DNA of 29,872 nt. Source: a virus. The stretch spans positions 1 through 29,872 of IMG/VR virus record IMGVR_UViG_3300032157_000038, one strand, 5' to 3'. This document shows, piece after piece, positions 19,472 to 26,530 of the stretch. The notes below the pieces were generated by a model. That model was not told the origin of the DNA, did no database searches, and worked only from the letters and a program-made list of their open reading frames with translations. Both the position numbers and the translations under genes were made by a program. The stretch's first letter is position 1; each line of letters begins with the position of its first letter.

Positions 19472-19758
19472 TATTGTTTAAGTATATTTACAGGAACATA
19501 AATTTCAAGACCTGAAATAAAATCATTAATCGGATCTATAATTAAATTTGGATTACGAATGCAGAATACCCACCATAGATCTGGAGTTCCATATTGTTGA
19601 TTACTTAACAAATCCGGACGTTGATGAAATTCTGGCGGGATAATAAGAATGTTATCGAAATCGCTTTTTGGTACAGATCTTGGTATCCATAGATCTAAAT
19701 ACCAATCTCTAATTGGTGTCAATTTATATTGACTTGTATCTTTTGAATTTTGTGCCAT
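19471..19758 (-). CDS. gp53: Baseplate wedge protein gp53-like, 95 aa
   Basis: A short protein with the pattern RPDLLSNQQYGTPDLWWVF at residues 48-65, the YG-x-P-x-LWWV signature shared by T4 gp53 and LysM-like tail proteins. It then has NP-x-LI and a closing GLEIYVPV strand. T4 gp53 is about twice as long, so this is a core-only version. It lies between the tube-initiator-like gene (1-base gap) and the 904-aa hub-like gene (overlapping TAATG junction), strongly suggesting one co-translated baseplate operon. Confidence 0.7.
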   Translation of the reverse strand: MAQNSKDTSQYKLTPIRDWYLDLWIPRSVPKSDFDNILIIPPEFHQRPDLLSNQQYGTPDLWWVFCIRNPNLIIDPINDFISGLEIYVPVNILKQ

Positions 19759-19759
19759 T

Positions 19760-20446
19760 TTAAATAAATCCGTCGCCTATTAATTTACCAGCTCTAAATT
19801 CATCAAGATTAAATTCATCCCTTAATTTAATAGGAGTATATTGAGTATCTAATTCAACACTTACAGACATATGAGCTGGTACCCATGATATGCCTTTTGA
19901 ATTTGATGGAGTGAGTTTTACCTTAAAATTTTCTGAATATTTTATTCCTACACCCGAGGTGTCAACTGGTACATAATCGATATTATTAGGATAGGTATAA
20001 CCAAAATCTTTAACAATTACAGGAACATTATTGAATTGATATTCTCCTAAATAATTAAATTGTAAAACAGGTGGTGGTGTTCCTGCTTTTTCATAAGGCG
20101 TTTGGCCAAAATAAGTTTTCGTAACGGAACGGAAGAAATGGATTACCGCTAATAAATATAGTGCTTCATCATTTGATTGAGCAGTGAATTCTGCAGTTAT
20201 ACTTATTGTTTTAGGATAAGATCTAATATAAGAATTAAAGGTATAATTCGACTGGATGAAGGGCATACCTTCATATTCTGCCGTAGACCCGCTTGTTATA
20301 GTTGGAGTATAAGGAAAAAGAACACCATTAGTAGTATGCAAAGGATGTAGTAGATTTTCTACAGTATTAGGACCCAAAATTGATTCGGCAAACTTTGGAT
20401 TTTTTGGTTGTAAACGTGCTCGATGATCTTGAATTATCTGTGGCAT
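19760..20446 (-). CDS. Tail-tube/baseplate initiator-like protein (gp48/gp54-like), 228 aa
   Basis: First gene of the hub-side late operon. The central block (about residues 75-160) contains SYPKTISITAEFTAQSNDEA, then LLAVIHFFRSVTK, AGTPPPVLQFNYLG and NNVPVIVKDFGYTYP. I associate this arrangement with tube-cap or tube-initiator proteins of T4-like cyanophages, which sit on the baseplate hub and start tube polymerisation. T4 gp48 and gp54 are longer (over 300 aa), so the exact equivalent is uncertain. An AGGAGA ribosome site and a late promoter (20467-20475) precede the ATG. Confidence 0.6.
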   Translation of the reverse strand: MPQIIQDHRARLQPKNPKFAESILGPNTVENLLHPLHTTNGVLFPYTPTITSGSTAEYEGMPFIQSNYTFNSYIRSYPKTISITAEFTAQSNDEALYLLAVIHFFRSVTKTYFGQTPYEKAGTPPPVLQFNYLGEYQFNNVPVIVKDFGYTYPNNIDYVPVDTSGVGIKYSENFKVKLTPSNSKGISWVPAHMSVSVELDTQYTPIKLRDEFNLDEFRAGKLIGDGFI

Positions 20447-20466
20447 TAAGAAATTCTCCTATTGTC

Positions 20467-20475
20467 TTATTTATC
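20467..20475 (-). promoter_or_regulatory. T4-type late promoter for the hub operon
   Basis: A leftward GATAAATAA 20 bases before the ATG at 20446, identical to the other copies. It is divergent from the sigma70-type promoter of gp55, so the 117-bp gap separates early rightward from late leftward transcription. Confidence 0.75.
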
Positions 20476-20509
20476 AAGGTCATAATATTGGTACTTTATA
20501 TAGATATTC

Positions 20510-20538
20510 TTGACGAAATGCTTTATGTATGTTACAAT
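20510..20538 (+). promoter_or_regulatory. Sigma70-type early promoter for gp55-47-46-HNH
   Basis: TTGACG (20510-20515), a 17-base spacer and TACAAT (20533-20538), with TG at the extended -10 position. It lies 25 bases upstream of the gp55 ATG and is followed by AGGAG at optimal spacing. This is an early, host-polymerase promoter; no late motif precedes these genes. Confidence 0.8.
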
Positions 20539-20563
20539 TCACTAACTGACAGGAGAAACAATA

Positions 20564-21469
20564 ATGTCACCAGATTTAGACGATATCCTAATAGAGGATG
20601 ATGAGGGAAATGAAGCTCCAGATGTAATTTCAATATCACCTATTAGGAAAGTTAATTATCTTAATAATAAAGATATGCTTAAGGAAATTCATCAGAGTAA
20701 GAATTCTTTTTGTGAATATATAAATCCAAAATACAGTGATTATGATGTCATTGTAGAAAATATATCAGAAATTTATCTACCAGAAATACAAGAAAAAGCA
20801 AAAGCATCTAGAGCATCTCGCATGGCAGAAATATCTTATGAGGCTGCACTTTTATCAAAACCAGATGTTTCAAAGGCAGATAGACCTAAATTATCAGAAT
20901 TTAAAATTAAATCAGATACAATACCAGTTGAAGATTTAGTATTTAGAGTTCTTGGATTTGATCATATTCCACTTGCTCCAGGACGTAAGAAGAATCCAAA
21001 AAACGAAGCAGACAATTATGTCAAATTAAATTTCTATCCTTTCAAACATTTCATAATTGAAAACGGAGTAGCTAAAGAAGTTGGACGTTCACATTCAAAA
21101 AATGGTAAGTTTAATCTTGAACGCGGTTCTATAACAAATAAGTTAGCAAGGATGTTTATCTTGATGGTGAATAAATATGCACAGCGTGGTAACTGGCGTG
21201 GTTATACTTATATAGATGAAATGAAGGGACAGGCACTTCTACAATTAGCTCAGATGGGTTTAAAATTTGATGAATATAAATCTGATAATCCATTCTCCTA
21301 TTATACAGCCAGTGTATCAAATAGTTTTACACGGGTATTCAATTTAGAAAAGAAAAATCAAGAACTTCGCGATGATTTATTAGTTGAGAGTGGTGCAAGC
21401 CCAAGCTTCTCTCGCCAATTGGCTGTTGAAGAAGAGATTCGCAGGCTTAGGGAAGATGCACAAGAATAA
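20564..21469 (+). CDS. gp55: Late-transcription sigma factor gp55, 301 aa
   Basis: Redirects host RNA polymerase to late promoters. KVNYLNNKDMLKEI (residues 29-42) matches the T4 gp55 N-terminus (YNYVNNKELLQAI). Residues about 188-275 hold the sigma region 2-like helices, including GNWRGYTYIDEMKGQALLQL and KSDNPFSYYTASVSNSFTRV, the counterpart of T4 YKNPHAYITQACFNAFV. Between them lies about 130 residues without a T4 counterpart (roughly 52-185), so the protein is about 115 aa longer than T4 gp55. The C-terminus (SPSFSRQLAVEEEIRRLRED) is charged and lacks an obvious version of the hydrophobic clamp-binding tail of T4 gp55. The gene leads the early operon; gp47 follows almost at once. Confidence 0.88.
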   Translation: MSPDLDDILIEDDEGNEAPDVISISPIRKVNYLNNKDMLKEIHQSKNSFCEYINPKYSDYDVIVENISEIYLPEIQEKAKASRASRMAEISYEAALLSKPDVSKADRPKLSEFKIKSDTIPVEDLVFRVLGFDHIPLAPGRKKNPKNEADNYVKLNFYPFKHFIIENGVAKEVGRSHSKNGKFNLERGSITNKLARMFILMVNKYAQRGNWRGYTYIDEMKGQALLQLAQMGLKFDEYKSDNPFSYYTASVSNSFTRVFNLEKKNQELRDDLLVESGASPSFSRQLAVEEEIRRLREDAQE

Positions 21470-21470
21470 G

Positions 21471-22487
21471 ATGAGCGCCAGACTTTTTGATAAAGTTGTA
21501 GTCTTTACAGATATTCATTTCGGTCTTAGACATAATGCTAGAGATCACAATCAAGATTGTTTAGATTTTCTTGATTGGCTTATCGAACAAGCACGTCTGA
21601 GGGGCGCCGAATCCTGTATATTCCTCGGTGATTGGCACCATCACCGGTCGAATATTAACATTCTGACCCTTGACTACACCATGCAAGCGTTGAGGAAACT
21701 CAACGCTGCTTTTAAAAAATCCTATGTTATGGTTGGTAATCACGATCTCTTTTATAGAGAAAAGCGTGAGATACATTCTATGGTTGTAGGTAGCGAATTT
21801 CCGAACATTGTATTAGTTAATGAGCCAATGGTTGTAGATGATGTAGCTCTGATTCCATGGCTTGTTGAAGATGAATGGAAAGATATAGCTGATATCAAAT
21901 CTAAATATTTATTTGGACATTTAGAACTGCCTGGATTTAAAATGAATGCAATGGTAGAGATGCCGGATCACGGCGAGCTTAATTCTACACATTTTCAACA
22001 TCAAGATTATGTCTTTTCTGGTCACTTTCATAAGCGTCAATCAAAAGGGAAGATTAGTTATATAGGTAATCCTTTCGGTCACAACTATTCAGATGTATGG
22101 GATTTTGAACGTGGTGGTATGTTTTTAGAATGGGGTAAAGAACCCGAATTCTTAGATTATACAGAAGGTCCGCGTTTCATTACTATTAATCTTACAGCAT
22201 TATTGGAAAATCCGGACATTTATTTAAAACCAAAAACGTATCTTCAGGTTACACTTGATGCTGATATCACATATGAAGATGCAAGTTTCATGCGAGAACA
22301 GTTTTTAGAAAATTATAATGTTCGTGAATTTAAACTGATAAAAGATCAGGACGACGATATTTCTAAAGGTTATACAGGAGAAATTAATATAAAGACGGTA
22401 GATCAAATTGTTATTGAAGGATTAGGAAAAGTTGAAAGTAATCATCTTGATCCAAAATTATTAATAGAAATTTATAACGGATTATAA
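21471..22487 (+). CDS. gp47: Recombination endonuclease subunit gp47 (Mre11/SbcD-like), 338 aa
   Basis: Metallophosphoesterase nuclease subunit that, with gp46, resects DNA ends for recombination-dependent replication. All key motifs are visible: FTDIHFG (Asp14, His16), GDWHHH (53-58), GNHD (89-92) and SGHFH (183-187), followed by a GNPFGHN loop. ATG 21471, one base after the gp55 stop, gives an N-terminus of the usual length; an in-frame ATG at 21456 inside the gp55 end is also possible, and neither has a well-spaced ribosome site, so coupling to gp55 translation is likely. The frame remains open back to a TTG at 21384, which would add residues unlike the family. gp46 starts 1 base after the stop. 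Confidence 0.92.
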   Translation: MSARLFDKVVVFTDIHFGLRHNARDHNQDCLDFLDWLIEQARLRGAESCIFLGDWHHHRSNINILTLDYTMQALRKLNAAFKKSYVMVGNHDLFYREKREIHSMVVGSEFPNIVLVNEPMVVDDVALIPWLVEDEWKDIADIKSKYLFGHLELPGFKMNAMVEMPDHGELNSTHFQHQDYVFSGHFHKRQSKGKISYIGNPFGHNYSDVWDFERGGMFLEWGKEPEFLDYTEGPRFITINLTALLENPDIYLKPKTYLQVTLDADITYEDASFMREQFLENYNVREFKLIKDQDDDISKGYTGEINIKTVDQIVIEGLGKVESNHLDPKLLIEIYNGL

Positions 22488-22488
22488 C

Positions 22489-24279
22489 ATGTTAAATTTA
22501 CATGGATTAACAATAAAAAATTTCATGAGTATTGGATCAAATACTCAATCAATCAATTTTAAAGGAAATGATCTTGTTCTTGTGCTGGGTGAAAATTTAG
22601 ATCTTGGTGGCAATGATAATCGAAACGGTGTAGGTAAATCTACAATTGTGAATGCATTATCTTATGCATTGTTTGGATCTGCTTTAACAAATATTAAGAA
22701 AGATAATTTAATTAATAAATCCAATATGAAACACATGTTGGTAACATTAACGTTTGATTCCGGTGGAACAAAATATAAAATTGAAAGAGGTCGCAAGCCC
22801 GGGATTTTTAAATTTATAAAAGATGGTATCGAAAAAGAAGATAAGGAAGAAGATAACGAGGCACAAGGAGAAAACAGACATACACAATTAGAAATTGAAA
22901 AAATTATTGGAATTTCTCACGATATGTTTAAGCATATTCTTGCTTTGAATACTTATGTCGAGCCATTTCTTGCGTTGAAAACAAATGATCAAAGAATTAT
23001 TATCGAACAACTTTTAGGAATTACCAAATTATCTGAGAAGGCTGAAAAACTTAAAGAAGAATCAAGGATTACAAAAGATGAGATTAAGGAAGAAGAATTT
23101 CGCATTTCAGCTGCGAATGAAGCAAATAAACGGATCGAAACCAATATTAAGCATCTTGAGATTAAGTCCTCTAATTGGGAACAGAATAAGGAATCCAGAA
23201 TACAAACATTGCAGACCTCTATTATGGAGATGTTATCGATTGATATTGAGAGAGAAATTGCCCTTCATAAATCGAAGAAAGAAGCAGAAGATTTAACTGT
23301 TGAATATCGTTCATTAACTAAAGAACTTTCTAGTTTAGAAAAAGATGTCACCGATACAAATAAAACTATTACTCGCCTTAAGACTATATTGTCGAATTCT
23401 GTTCAGAAGATTTGTCCAACCTGTAATCAAGAAATGGATAAGGATACACATGAACAAGTTCATAAAGAGTATCTATCACAACACGAAGACGCACAAAAGA
23501 AATTAGAAACAAAAACTGTAAAGCGTGATGAAGTAAAAGCTTTATCTCAAACAGTTGCTTCTATTATTCCTATTTTGCCCGATACCTATTATGATACTAT
23601 TGATGAGGCATATAATCATAAATCAACATTGGATACACTCGGTAATAGTTTAGATACTGAACTTAATTCTGAAAATCCCTTCATTGATCAAATTGAAACA
23701 TTACGAAGAGATGGACTACAAGAAATTGATTTTACCAAATTAAATACATTAGTCAGGTTAAAAGATCATCAAGATTGTTTATATAAATATCTTACCAATA
23801 AAGATAGTTCTATTCGAATGACAATCATTAATCAAAATTTAACATTCTTAAATCGTCGTCTTTCTCATTATCTAATAGATATAGGTCTTCCACATGAGGT
23901 TAAATTTAAATCTGATTTGGATGTTGAGATAACACAATACGGTAAAGAATTTGATTTTGATAATTTATCTCGTGGTGAACGCACAAGATTAATTTTATCT
24001 CTTTCCTGGAGCTTTAGAGATGTGTATGAATCTTTAAATGATAAGATTAATTTGCTTTTTATCGATGAATTAATTGATTCAGGTTTAGATGCTAGTGGTG
24101 TTGAATCATCATTGGCAATTCTTAAGAAAATGGGTCGTGAAAACAAGAGAAATATCTTCCTTATTTCTCACCGTGATGAATTAATTGGTCGTGTATCGAA
24201 TGTTTTGATGGTTATTAAGGAAGGCGGATATACAACTCTCGAGTCTAACGATGCTCTTGCAATTCAAGAGAGCATCTAG
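22489..24279 (+). CDS. gp46: Recombination endonuclease subunit gp46 (Rad50/SbcC-like ATPase), 596 aa
   Basis: ABC-type SMC-like ATPase partner of gp47. Residues 42-52 hold the Walker A motif (NRNGVGKST). Two charged coiled-coil arms flank a zinc hook near residue 308 (CPTCNQEM). The C-terminal half has the ABC signature LSRGERTRLILSLS (about 492), Walker B LLFIDELIDSGLD (about 522) and the switch histidine in ISHRDE (about 559). The length is close to T4 gp46 (560 aa). It lacks a clear ribosome site and starts 1 base after gp47, so it is probably translationally coupled. The pair would process ends during replication and packaging of concatemers. Confidence 0.93.
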   Translation: MLNLHGLTIKNFMSIGSNTQSINFKGNDLVLVLGENLDLGGNDNRNGVGKSTIVNALSYALFGSALTNIKKDNLINKSNMKHMLVTLTFDSGGTKYKIERGRKPGIFKFIKDGIEKEDKEEDNEAQGENRHTQLEIEKIIGISHDMFKHILALNTYVEPFLALKTNDQRIIIEQLLGITKLSEKAEKLKEESRITKDEIKEEEFRISAANEANKRIETNIKHLEIKSSNWEQNKESRIQTLQTSIMEMLSIDIEREIALHKSKKEAEDLTVEYRSLTKELSSLEKDVTDTNKTITRLKTILSNSVQKICPTCNQEMDKDTHEQVHKEYLSQHEDAQKKLETKTVKRDEVKALSQTVASIIPILPDTYYDTIDEAYNHKSTLDTLGNSLDTELNSENPFIDQIETLRRDGLQEIDFTKLNTLVRLKDHQDCLYKYLTNKDSSIRMTIINQNLTFLNRRLSHYLIDIGLPHEVKFKSDLDVEITQYGKEFDFDNLSRGERTRLILSLSWSFRDVYESLNDKINLLFIDELIDSGLDASGVESSLAILKKMGRENKRNIFLISHRDELIGRVSNVLMVIKEGGYTTLESNDALAIQESI

Positions 24280-24309
24280 CTAAACTTAGAAAAATAACAG
24301 AGAGGACAA

Positions 24310-24945
24310 ATGAATATATTACCTTACGAAATTATAAACGATGAAATTATTTGGTCAGCAAGCTACAGATTTAGGGACGGATCACCAAGACCGAAATGTA
24401 TTAATCCAGGATGTAATAGTCCAGTAACCTGTTCATCTGGCGGAGAATCTAGTTCACCATCTTCCAGAACACTTCGAACAGTGTGCCACAAATGTCATAG
24501 AGCAAGCTATGGAAAAGATTCTTTACCGTTTGGTGTAACTAGTTTTAAGAAAGATTATTGCGAGAATATTGATGGTCGTATTGATGGCATACCATGTACC
24601 GCATCTAATTTATCTAGTGCTCAATTAGAACTTGATCATATAGATGGAAATCATATAAACAATATTCCGGGTAATGTTCAAACATTATGCAAGAATTGTC
24701 ATTCTAAGAAATCGGTTCTTGCAGGTGATTATCGGAAGTCATGTAAATCACATCGTTCGCCTTTATCATCGGCAGAAAGTTTATTGACATGGTCGAATAA
24801 TTTTTCACAGCTATTTGATTTAGTGGATTATTCCAAAACTGATCCCAATGAACAAAAGTCCAACCTTTATAATTCAGAAATCGATCAACTACAAAATCTA
24901 ATTCCTGAGGATACACCACCCACTTCTCTTTCCGGGATATCTTAA
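24310..24945 (+). CDS. HNH endonuclease, 211 aa
   Basis: Zinc-bound HNH nuclease. The core is LELDHIDGNHINN (about residues 106-118) followed by NVQTLCKNCHSKKS (about 122-135). Upstream Cys pairs (CINPGC, CHKCH, and a Cys near residue 87) suggest a second zinc site. The ATG has a strong AGAGAGGA ribosome site. The last 77 residues have no recognisable domain and are encoded opposite the end of the convergent nuclease gene. It could be a free-standing homing nuclease (common next to replication genes in T4-like phages) or a phage DNA-processing enzyme; sequence alone does not decide. Confidence 0.8.
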   Translation: MNILPYEIINDEIIWSASYRFRDGSPRPKCINPGCNSPVTCSSGGESSSPSSRTLRTVCHKCHRASYGKDSLPFGVTSFKKDYCENIDGRIDGIPCTASNLSSAQLELDHIDGNHINNIPGNVQTLCKNCHSKKSVLAGDYRKSCKSHRSPLSSAESLLTWSNNFSQLFDLVDYSKTDPNEQKSNLYNSEIDQLQNLIPEDTPPTSLSGIS

Positions 24946-25285
24946 TAAGAATTAAATTTAAGTCGCCGGGATCCTCGACGTCCTTCTGCTGTTGGATCCA
25001 GTCGTCGAGGATCTTCACATCTGCATACCACAATTGATGAAAGGGAAAATCTGCATAACTTTTGCATTCAATATTCCAATATTTCCAAGATTCAGGCGGA
25101 TGAATATCTCCCTTTTTACTTTGAATTTGGGCGTTTCCTAACGATGTTTTTCGGAAATTATTTTTGCCACCGACGAACGCACCAGACGATGGAATTCTGA
25201 TGAAAGATTCATTGTAGGTTGCTGATAAGAATTTCGCTACTTCTAATTCCCATGCATTACCTTTAGCCTTTGATTTGGATGGCAT
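24704..25285 (-). CDS. PD-(D/E)XK nuclease, Hjc-like Holliday junction resolvase, 193 aa
   Basis: The pattern fits the archaeal-Hjc/RecU-like resolvase family: basic N-terminus, GNAWELEVAKFL (Glu13/Glu15), IPSSGAF (Ser33-Ser34-Gly35), GDI (Asp60) and IECKSY (Glu73, Lys75), which together form the PD-(D/E)XK active site. It has its own late promoter at 25302-25310 and a ribosome site AGGGGA. In T4 the late resolvase is endonuclease VII (gp49); a late-expressed Hjc-like enzyme here may replace it to trim branched DNA before packaging. That role is inferred. The last 80 residues overlap the HNH gene on the opposite strand by 242 bases. VRR-NUC or other restriction-like nucleases are alternatives. 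Confidence 0.75.
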   Translation of the reverse strand: MPSKSKAKGNAWELEVAKFLSATYNESFIRIPSSGAFVGGKNNFRKTSLGNAQIQSKKGDIHPPESWKYWNIECKSYADFPFHQLWYADVKILDDWIQQQKDVEDPGDLNLILIKISRKEKWVVYPQELDFVVDRFLNYKGWTFVHWDQFWNNPLNQIAVKNYSTMSINFLPMIKANDVIYMTSDNHLQEPIS

Positions 25286-25301
25286 TATGTCCCCTGTTTC
25301 A

Positions 25302-25310
25302 TTATTTATC
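25302..25310 (-). promoter_or_regulatory. T4-type late promoter for the Hjc-like nuclease
   Basis: A leftward GATAAATAA 16 bases before the ATG at 25285. It is back to back with a weaker rightward late-like element for the endolysin. Confidence 0.75.
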
Positions 25311-25316
25311 GCCTCT

Positions 25317-25325
25317 CATAAATAT
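25317..25325 (+). promoter_or_regulatory. Probable rightward late promoter for the endolysin (CATAAATAT)
   Basis: CATAAATAT shares the ATAAATA core with the leftward late promoters and T4 late promoters. It lies 23 bases before the endolysin ATG, with AGGAG at 25335-25339 in between. The first base differs from both T4 and the local consensus, so strength is uncertain. Confidence 0.5.
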
Positions 25326-25348
25326 GTGAATAAAAGGAGATTTGCCCT

Positions 25349-25972
25349 ATGTATACATTTGATTATTTGAAGGCTGTAAATCACGCCATGCTTTATGAAG
25401 TTGGCGGATTTTGGGACCTATGGACATTAGGAACTAGAAGTGGTTTAAACTTATCAGCATGTGGTTATGTAGATGACCCCGATGATACTGGTGGTGAAAC
25501 AAAATATGGAATTTCAAAAAATAATAATCCAGATCTTGATATTAGACACTTAAATTGGGCCGGCGCAAAAGAAAGATTTTATGAAAATTATTGGTTGCCC
25601 GGCAAGGCTGATCAGATCGAAAATCGTATAGCAGTTTTACACTTCGATGGTTGCATAAATCACGGGGTCAGTCAAGCATCTAAATTTCTACAACGAGCAG
25701 TAGGTGCCGATGATGATGGAGTAGTAGGGCCACAAACCATTGAACTTGTTAACGCAGCAAACCCTATCGATGTATGTAATAGTATTTGTGATCAACGTGA
25801 ACAATTTTATTATAACATTGTTGAAGACAATCCTTCGCAAGAAAAATATATTGACGGATGGATAAGACGCATTGATGAGATGCGTGAATACACCACAAAT
25901 CCTTACGCAGTGTTCAGTCTTAAGGACTTAATCAATATTATTGTGGCCTATTTGTCGGGCGAGATAAGTTAG
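25349..25972 (+). CDS. Endolysin, GH108-type N-acetylmuramidase, 207 aa
   Basis: Hydrolyses peptidoglycan for lysis. The N-terminal catalytic domain has Glu17 in LYEVGGF and the hallmark GYVDDPDDTGGETKYGIS (residues 39-56); GH108 enzymes usually join these as EGGY-x-x-x-x-D-x-GG-x-T-x-xGI, so here about 18 residues separate the Glu motif from GYVDDP. A subfamily with such an insertion exists to my recollection. Residues 96-135 (VLHFDGCINHG, KFLQRAVGADDDGVVGPQT) fit the peptidoglycan-binding 3-type region. There is no signal peptide or membrane segment, so it needs a holin that I do not see in this window. AGGAG at 9-base spacing and a late-like promoter fit late expression. Confidence 0.85.
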   Translation: MYTFDYLKAVNHAMLYEVGGFWDLWTLGTRSGLNLSACGYVDDPDDTGGETKYGISKNNNPDLDIRHLNWAGAKERFYENYWLPGKADQIENRIAVLHFDGCINHGVSQASKFLQRAVGADDDGVVGPQTIELVNAANPIDVCNSICDQREQFYYNIVEDNPSQEKYIDGWIRRIDEMREYTTNPYAVFSLKDLINIIVAYLSGEIS

Positions 25973-25996
25973 TACATAATAGTAAACTATTTAAGC

Positions 25997-26032
25997 AAAA
26001 AATCAGGCTACAGGGTTGACGCGCCCTGTAGC
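25997..26032 (-). terminator. Intrinsic terminator for leftward transcription
   Basis: A perfect 9-bp stem (GCTACAGGG at 26007-26015, CCCTGTAGC at 26024-26032, 8-base loop). Read leftward it is followed after four bases by six T (A6 at 25997-26002 on the + strand). It would stop leftward RNA from the gp26-like operon before it runs antisense into the endolysin. On the + strand there is no T tract, so it is at best a weak rightward stop. Confidence 0.7.
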
Positions 26033-26060
26033 ACGTTCTAAATCAAATTGCGTATAGGTT

Positions 26061-26104
26061 TAAACTAAAGCAGATATAAACCCAAATCTTAATAAACTAA
26101 AGCA
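26061..26104. repeat. 12-bp direct repeat TAAACTAAAGCA, start-to-start 32 bp
   Basis: Exact copies at 26061-26072 and 26093-26104, three helical turns apart. A broken third version (TAAACTA, TTT, AAGCA) lies at 25983-25997 just after the endolysin. It may be a protein-binding site or an iteron; no function is shown by sequence alone. Confidence 0.6.
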
Positions 26105-26121
26105 AAATTATCAAAACACAA

Positions 26122-26530
26122 TTTAGGGTTGGCGAGCCTAGTTACAATTTCGCTGGCGTGTCGTTCGGAATGGAGCGCAACAGCCAATGTCTGTTGAGTG
26201 TGCAACAGCAAGTCATAAGAAAACAACCTATGTTGTTAGTAAGATGATAATGAAGTTTGTAGCGAGTATGTGAAAACAGGGTATGGCTCGCTAGCCGCGT
26301 AATTGGCTGACTGAAGGTAGATTACAATGCGGTGAGGATAACAAGGCTCTAAAGGCTGGGTCCCCCTTCCGAAACGCTAATAATGCGTGTAGTTGACATA
26401 ATCAATCCAACACTACGTGAAATATTTCGGTATCAGTTCTGGCGACGCAGGTGGCGTTTCCTATCCAAGGTTTTGGATACCCTTGGTCTGACTCTACCGG
26501 TGTTCATTTAAAACCATTAAGTTTAAGTGC
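26122..26530 (+). ncRNA. Candidate large structured RNA (no known family recognised)
   Basis: A segment of about 400 bases without any frame of useful length and visibly richer in G and C than its neighbours, packed with local stems: GGCGAG/TTCGCT (26131/26149), CAACAG/CTGTTG (26178/26191, 7-base loop), AACAAC/GTTGTT (26222/26232, 4-base loop), TAGCGAG/CTCGCTA (26260/26287), AGCC/GGCT (26293/26305), a 10-pair bulged stem (26386-26395 with 26408-26419), ACGC/GCGT (26445/26454), TATCCAA/TTGGATA (26462/26473, 4-base loop), and a long-range GGTAGA/TCTACC pairing (26316 with 26493). Several stems need G-U pairs that exist only in the rightward sense, so + is favoured. I cannot assign it to GOLLD, ROOL, tmRNA, RNase P or an intron. 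Stems were found by eye; the probability that some are chance is real. Confidence 0.45.

Noticed and set aside
21384-21470. Upstream TTG start extending gp47 into gp55
   Set aside because: The added residues overlap gp55 in another frame and do not resemble the gp47 N-terminus, which begins shortly before the FTDIHFG motif.
26016-26044. TTGACG in the terminator loop followed by TAAATC as a sigma70 promoter for the RNA region
   Set aside because: The -35 is good and spacing is 17, but TAAATC matches only three -10 positions and the -35 is part of a hairpin loop. Not supportable as a called promoter.
26393-26423. TTGACA -35-like hexamer at 26393-26398 as a promoter within the candidate RNA
   Set aside because: No acceptable -10 hexamer lies 16-18 bases downstream; the nearest A/T-rich stretch is at 19 or more bases and the TTGACA participates in a predicted stem.
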